A stretch of 17,612 nucleotides of DNA from an uncultured Clostridia bacterium. GTDB lineage: Bacteria > Bacillota > Clostridia > TANB77 > CAG-508. How positions within the stretch are numbered: the stretch's first letter is position 1; the number at the start of each line of letters is the position of its first letter. Made by a program: the position numbers and the translations under genes. Below are positions 14,060 to 17,612 of this stretch, one piece after another. The stretch covers positions 1 to 17,612 of the forward strand of contig CANRLA010000024.1 of the NCBI GenBank assembly GCA_947631315.1. Direction: 5' to 3'. A model generated the notes under the pieces. That model saw nothing but the letters and a program-made list of their open reading frames with translations, was not told the origin of the DNA and did not search any database.

Positions 14060-16900
14060 ATGAAAAAAAATAAGGGAAAACATGAAAAAGAAGTTTTTAA
14101 AGAAAAAAAAGAACTATTAGAAGAAGACACAATAGTAATGAATATAGTAAAAAATGATAGTAATGAAAAAGAAAATTTAGATAATGATAATATAGAAGCA
14201 GAAGATTTAAATGTTAATTCAGTTGAAAATGATGAAGAGATGTATACAAAAATCTACAAATATAATAGATTAAGAACAAATTCTGAAGAGGAAAAAGAAA
14301 TGGGCGAAAAGCAAAACAAAAAAAAGAATAAAAAAGAAAAAAAGAAAAAGAAGTTTGCAAAATTAAGATTATTTTTAAAAATAATATTCTTCTTAATACT
14401 TATTTTAATTATAGCAGGAGTAGCAGCAGTAGTTGCTATATTTAAAACGGATAGATGGGCTATAACTGAAGAAGAACTTTTAGCTGACGCTGGGGCATTA
14501 ATTTATGGTGGAGATGGTCAATTAATTAATACACTTACGGGAGATGAAATTAATAAAAAAATATCAATTGAAGAAATGGGAAAACTACCTGATGCTTTTG
14601 TTTCAATAGAAGATGAAAGATTTTATGAACATAATGGAATTGATATAAAAAGAACAGCTCATGCAATAGCAGATTATGTATTTAGTCTTGGAAAAGGCTC
14701 ATTTGGTGGTAGTACAATAACTCAGCAACTAATCAAGATTACAATGAAAGATGACGAAAGAGGCGGTCTAGCAGGAATTGAGAGAAAAATAAGAGAGTGG
14801 TCAAGAGCAGTTCAAGTAGAAAAGATGATAAATGACAAAAACAAAATACTTGAAAGATACCTAAACAGAATCTATTTAGGAAGTTCTAATGGTCTTGAAG
14901 TAAGAGGTGTTGAATCTGCATCAAATTACTATTTTAATAAAGCAGCAAAAGATTTGAGCTTAGCACAATCAGCTTTCATAGCAGGAATAAATCATGCTCC
15001 AAATTCATATAACCCATTCGGAGAAACTGATAAATCTGAAGAAATAAAAACAAGAACACTAAATGTTTTAGCAAAAATGAAAGAATTGGGAAAGATTTCA
15101 GAAGATGAATATAATACTGCAGTAGAAGAAACCAAAAATGGTCTAACATTTGAAAAAGGTGGAGTATCAAATGGAAATAGTGATATATCTTTCCATACAG
15201 CAGCTGCTATAAATCAAATTGCACAAGAACTTTCAGATGAAAAAGATATTAGCTATGATGAAGCTAGAGATATGTTAATAAATAGTGGATATAGCATATA
15301 TACAACTGTTCATCAAGGTATACAAGATATAATGGAAGATGAATATGTAAAATCAAAATATATAAGAAATGGTTATGCTAAAGGCGGAAGAAGTGAAGCA
15401 GGTCAATCAGCAATGGTTGTTATTAATCCTTCTACAGGATTTGTCGTTGGTGAAGTTGGAGCACTTGGAGAGAATCCTGATACACTTGGATTAAATAGAG
15501 GAATATCAGCTCGTCAAGGAGGTTCATCATTTAAACCATTAGTAACAATAGCTCCAGGTCTTGAAAACAAAGTTATCACAGCCGCAACACTATTTAATGA
15601 TACACCAACTTCATTTGGAAAATATAATCCTAAAAACGATAGTAATAATTATGGCGGAATAACTACAATTAGGAATGCGATAACTCATTCATATAATGTA
15701 ACAGAAGTAAAATTACTTTCTATTATGGGAGTTGGAAAGTCAGCTGAATTCCTAGGAAAAATAGGAATTGATGTTGATGCTGATAATGCAGGATTAAGTA
15801 TGGCATTAGGTTCTGTAAGTGTAACTCCAGTACAAATGGCTGCTGGATATGCAATGATTGCAAATGGAGGAGTATATATTACACCTACATTCTATACAAA
15901 AGTTGTAGATAGAGCAGGCAATGTAGTCATAGAAGCAAAGCAAGAAAAGACAAGAGTAATGTCACAAGATAACGCATATATTGAAAGCACCATTTTAAGA
16001 GGACCAATTCAATCAGGAACAGCAAGTAATTATAATGGCTGGTTAGGTGCAATGGATGTCGGTGGTAAGACTGGAACATCAGATGAGAATGCCGATAGAT
16101 GGTTCTGTGGTATAACTCCATATTATGCAGCAGCTTGTTGGTATGGTGCAGATGATGGATATAATGTTGACGGAAAAGGAACTAAGATGGGGTTCTCTGG
16201 ATCGAATCCAGCAGCTGCAATATGGTTCCCAGTTATGAAAAATATTCATAAAGACTTAGAAGCCAAGAAGTTCGAACAGCCAGAAGGAATAAAAACTCTA
16301 TCTATATGTAAAGCCACAGGAAAAAGAGCTACAGAGAATTGTAAGGATACTTATAGTGAAATTTTTTCTAGCGAAAATATTCCAGGAAATTGTGATGGAC
16401 ATACAACAGTTAAAATTTGTAAAGAAACTGGAAAGATAGCTACTGAATTCTGTACAGATACAGAGGAGAAAGTTTTCGGAGTTGTTATTGATACAGAAAA
16501 AAATGCTAATTGGTCTCCAAAACAAAAAGTAGAAGAAGCACCTAAAGAAAAATGTGATGTTCATAAAGAAGCACAAAAAATAGATGTTCCAAATGTTGTA
16601 GGAAAAACAGAAAAACAAGCAACTGATGAATTGAAAAAAGCAGGATTTAAAGTAAAAGTTTTGAAAGACAATGATAAAAATAAAGCAAAAGGAGTTGTAT
16701 TAAAGCAAAGTTCTACTAAAGCTGCAAAAGGTTCAGAAATATCTATTACAGTAAATCAATATAATGGAGGAACAGCATCTAATACAACGGTCAATGAAAC
16801 TACTACTAAAAACGAAATTGCAGGAACTACAACACCATCACCTTCTAATAAAAATGTAGTAGTAGAAACAAATACAACAAAAGAAAATAAAGTTAATTAA
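14060..16900 (+). CDS. Class A penicillin-binding protein (PBP1A-type) with C-terminal PASTA domain
   Basis: A 946-aa bifunctional peptidoglycan synthase that polymerises lipid II and cross-links the strands outside the membrane. Residues 1-101 are a Lys/Glu/Asn-rich cytoplasmic tail; the membrane helix is about 102-128. The GT51 domain has catalytic E184 in SIEDERFYEHNGID, GGSTITQQL (216-224), then RKIREW. The transpeptidase has SSFK (489-492, catalytic S489), SYN (544-546) and KTG (670-672). Two Cys-containing repeats follow (ICKATGKRATENC and ICKETGKIATEFC), then one PASTA domain (about 842-899) and a Thr/Asn-rich tail. ATG 14060 follows GGAGG (14050-14054) by 5 bases. In-frame ATG 14048 precedes that site and is rejected. 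Confidence 0.95.
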   Translation: MKKNKGKHEKEVFKEKKELLEEDTIVMNIVKNDSNEKENLDNDNIEAEDLNVNSVENDEEMYTKIYKYNRLRTNSEEEKEMGEKQNKKKNKKEKKKKKFAKLRLFLKIIFFLILILIIAGVAAVVAIFKTDRWAITEEELLADAGALIYGGDGQLINTLTGDEINKKISIEEMGKLPDAFVSIEDERFYEHNGIDIKRTAHAIADYVFSLGKGSFGGSTITQQLIKITMKDDERGGLAGIERKIREWSRAVQVEKMINDKNKILERYLNRIYLGSSNGLEVRGVESASNYYFNKAAKDLSLAQSAFIAGINHAPNSYNPFGETDKSEEIKTRTLNVLAKMKELGKISEDEYNTAVEETKNGLTFEKGGVSNGNSDISFHTAAAINQIAQELSDEKDISYDEARDMLINSGYSIYTTVHQGIQDIMEDEYVKSKYIRNGYAKGGRSEAGQSAMVVINPSTGFVVGEVGALGENPDTLGLNRGISARQGGSSFKPLVTIAPGLENKVITAATLFNDTPTSFGKYNPKNDSNNYGGITTIRNAITHSYNVTEVKLLSIMGVGKSAEFLGKIGIDVDADNAGLSMALGSVSVTPVQMAAGYAMIANGGVYITPTFYTKVVDRAGNVVIEAKQEKTRVMSQDNAYIESTILRGPIQSGTASNYNGWLGAMDVGGKTGTSDENADRWFCGITPYYAAACWYGADDGYNVDGKGTKMGFSGSNPAAAIWFPVMKNIHKDLEAKKFEQPEGIKTLSICKATGKRATENCKDTYSEIFSSENIPGNCDGHTTVKICKETGKIATEFCTDTEEKVFGVVIDTEKNANWSPKQKVEEAPKEKCDVHKEAQKIDVPNVVGKTEKQATDELKKAGFKVKVLKDNDKNKAKGVVLKQSSTKAAKGSEISITVNQYNGGTASNTTVNETTTKNEIAGTTTPSPSNKNVVVETNTTKENKVN

Positions 16901-16956
16901 AATAAAATTAAAAAAATATGTTAATGAAAAAATTTGTGAATAAAAGATAAAAATAG

Positions 16957-16995
16957 AAAGGAGAGTATGATTTTATATCATACAAAATATAAATG
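16957..16995 (+). promoter_or_regulatory. Shine-Dalgarno, hairpin spacer and start codon of cysS
   Basis: AAAGGAG (16957-16963) is 29 bases before ATG 16993. A perfect 7-bp hairpin lies between them (16965-16971 with 16977-16983, loop TTTAT), leaving 10 unpaired bases, as in the transketolase leader. Here an alternative exists: ATG 16967 lies 3 bases after the SD and opens a 17-codon out-of-frame ORF ending at 17020. It contains one Cys codon and overlaps the cysS start. Either a structured spacer or a leader peptide would fit. The 16901-16992 gap otherwise shows neither a clear promoter nor a T-box. Confidence 0.6.
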
Positions 16996-17612
16996 CAAAT
17001 CAAGTTATATAATACTTTAACACACAAAAAGGAAGAATTTGTTCCTATAAAAGAAAAGAGCGCAAGTATATATAGCTGTGGACCGACAGTTTACAGCTAT
17101 GCTCATATAGGAAATTTTAGAACATATATTTTCATGGACAATTTAAGAAGAGTATTAAAATATAATGGTTATGAATTAAATCATGTTATGAATATAACAG
17201 ATGTTGGACATTTAACATCAGATGCAGATACTGGTGAAGATAAAATGGAAAAGGCAGCAAGAAAAGAAGGAAAAGACCCTTATGAAATAGCAAAATTTTA
17301 CACAAAAGCCTTTATGGAAGATATAGAAGCTTTAAATATTGATAAACCAGCAATAATAACAAAAGCAACTGACAACATTAAAGAAATGATTGAAATGGTA
17401 CAAGAAATTATAGACAATGGATATGGATATGAAACAAGCAAAGGAATATATTTTGACATATCTAGATTAGATAAATATCCAATCTTATCAAACAATGATG
17501 TATCAGGAGAAGAACATGGTGCAAGAATAGAAGTAGACAAAGAAAAGAGAAATCCTTATGATTTTGCATTATGGATAAAAGCACCAGAAAATCATTTAAT
17601 GAAATGGGATAG
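16993..17612 (+). CDS. cysS: Cysteinyl-tRNA synthetase (N-terminal part, cut by window end)
   Basis: Class I aminoacyl-tRNA synthetase that charges tRNA-Cys in the cytoplasm. The visible 206 residues begin MQIKLYNTLTHKKEEFVPI. CGPTVYSYAHIGN carries a zinc-ligand Cys and the HIGH-type ATP motif (HIGN). MNITDVGHLTSDADTGEDKMEKAA is the typical continuation of the catalytic domain, and the frame is open to the last base. The KMSKS motif and anticodon-binding domain lie beyond the window. ATG 16993 is the only sensible start because conserved sequence begins there and the frame has a stop (TAA) directly upstream. The gene follows the PBP by 92 bases. Confidence 0.96.
   Translation, partial: MQIKLYNTLTHKKEEFVPIKEKSASIYSCGPTVYSYAHIGNFRTYIFMDNLRRVLKYNGYELNHVMNITDVGHLTSDADTGEDKMEKAARKEGKDPYEIAKFYTKAFMEDIEALNIDKPAIITKATDNIKEMIEMVQEIIDNGYGYETSKGIYFDISRLDKYPILSNNDVSGEEHGARIEVDKEKRNPYDFALWIKAPENHLMKWD

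Noticed and set aside
16298..16618. A 106-codon Phe/Cys-rich - strand frame opposite the PBP C-terminus.
   Set aside because: It is a shadow of a confidently assigned domain region with no RBS or recognisable motif.
16901..16992. T-box riboswitch upstream of cysS.
   Set aside because: The gap is only 92 bases, without a visible antiterminator bulge sequence or terminator hairpin.
1..17612. CRISPR arrays, tRNA or rRNA genes, complete insertion sequences, phage or toxin-antitoxin genes.
   Set aside because: None is visible on either strand; apart from the intron end, the window is ordinary chromosomal gene content.

Overview
The window is AT-rich, gene-dense bacterial chromosome with every recognisable gene on the + strand. 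Strong AAAGGAG-type ribosome binding sites, A/T-ending codons, a split transketolase, a PASTA-containing class A penicillin-binding protein, L-lactate dehydrogenase and small DUF378/pilin-like proteins all point to a low-GC Firmicute. The best guess is an anaerobic, fermentative member of the Clostridia, probably from a gut lineage. The species cannot be named from the sequence.

Layout. (1) 1-75 is the 3' tail (domain V remnant, domain VI and 3' end) of a group II intron whose body lies upstream. (2) 228-1181 encodes L-lactate dehydrogenase with its own weak promoter, followed by a large inverted repeat. (3) 1412-6637 starts at a good sigma-A promoter and holds an acyl-CoA ligase-like AMP-forming enzyme, an M50 membrane protease, TsaD, a COG1768-like metallophosphoesterase and an alpha/beta hydrolase; M50 and tsaD abut exactly. 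(4) 6723-9686 holds the two halves of transketolase and then GalE, a sugar-phosphate/UDP-sugar block. (5) 9863-10057 is a DUF378 membrane protein, followed by a hairpin terminator. (6) 10290-12007 holds an orphan pilin-like protein, RsmE and a charged four-helix membrane protein. (7) 12153-13208 starts at an extended -10 promoter, carries RNA polymerase omega and a CMP-kinase-like protein, and ends at a clear rho-independent terminator. (8) 13330-14004 is a short DprA, and 14060-16900 a large PBP1A-type enzyme. (9) 16993 to the window end is the start of cysS.

Most genes are housekeeping: fermentation and redox balance (Ldh), pentose phosphate and sugar nucleotides (transketolase, GalE), tRNA and rRNA modification (TsaD, RsmE), transcription (omega), wall synthesis (PBP1A), DNA uptake/recombination (DprA) and translation (CysS). 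I see no new multi-gene system. The most interesting signals lie in translation-initiation regions. Two genes, the transketolase N-half and cysS, have a strong Shine-Dalgarno separated from the start codon by a hairpin that would restore about 10-nt spacing when folded. A near-identical hairpin-plus-RBS leader of about 50 nt occurs twice, before the transketolase C-half and before the membrane protein at 11330. dprA appears to start at ATA. A second theme is long charged low-complexity tails on the membrane protein, omega and PBP1A.

No stretch longer than 300 bases lacks a gene. The larger gaps (1182-1411, 9687-9862, 10058-10289) are described in the feature entries that lie in them.
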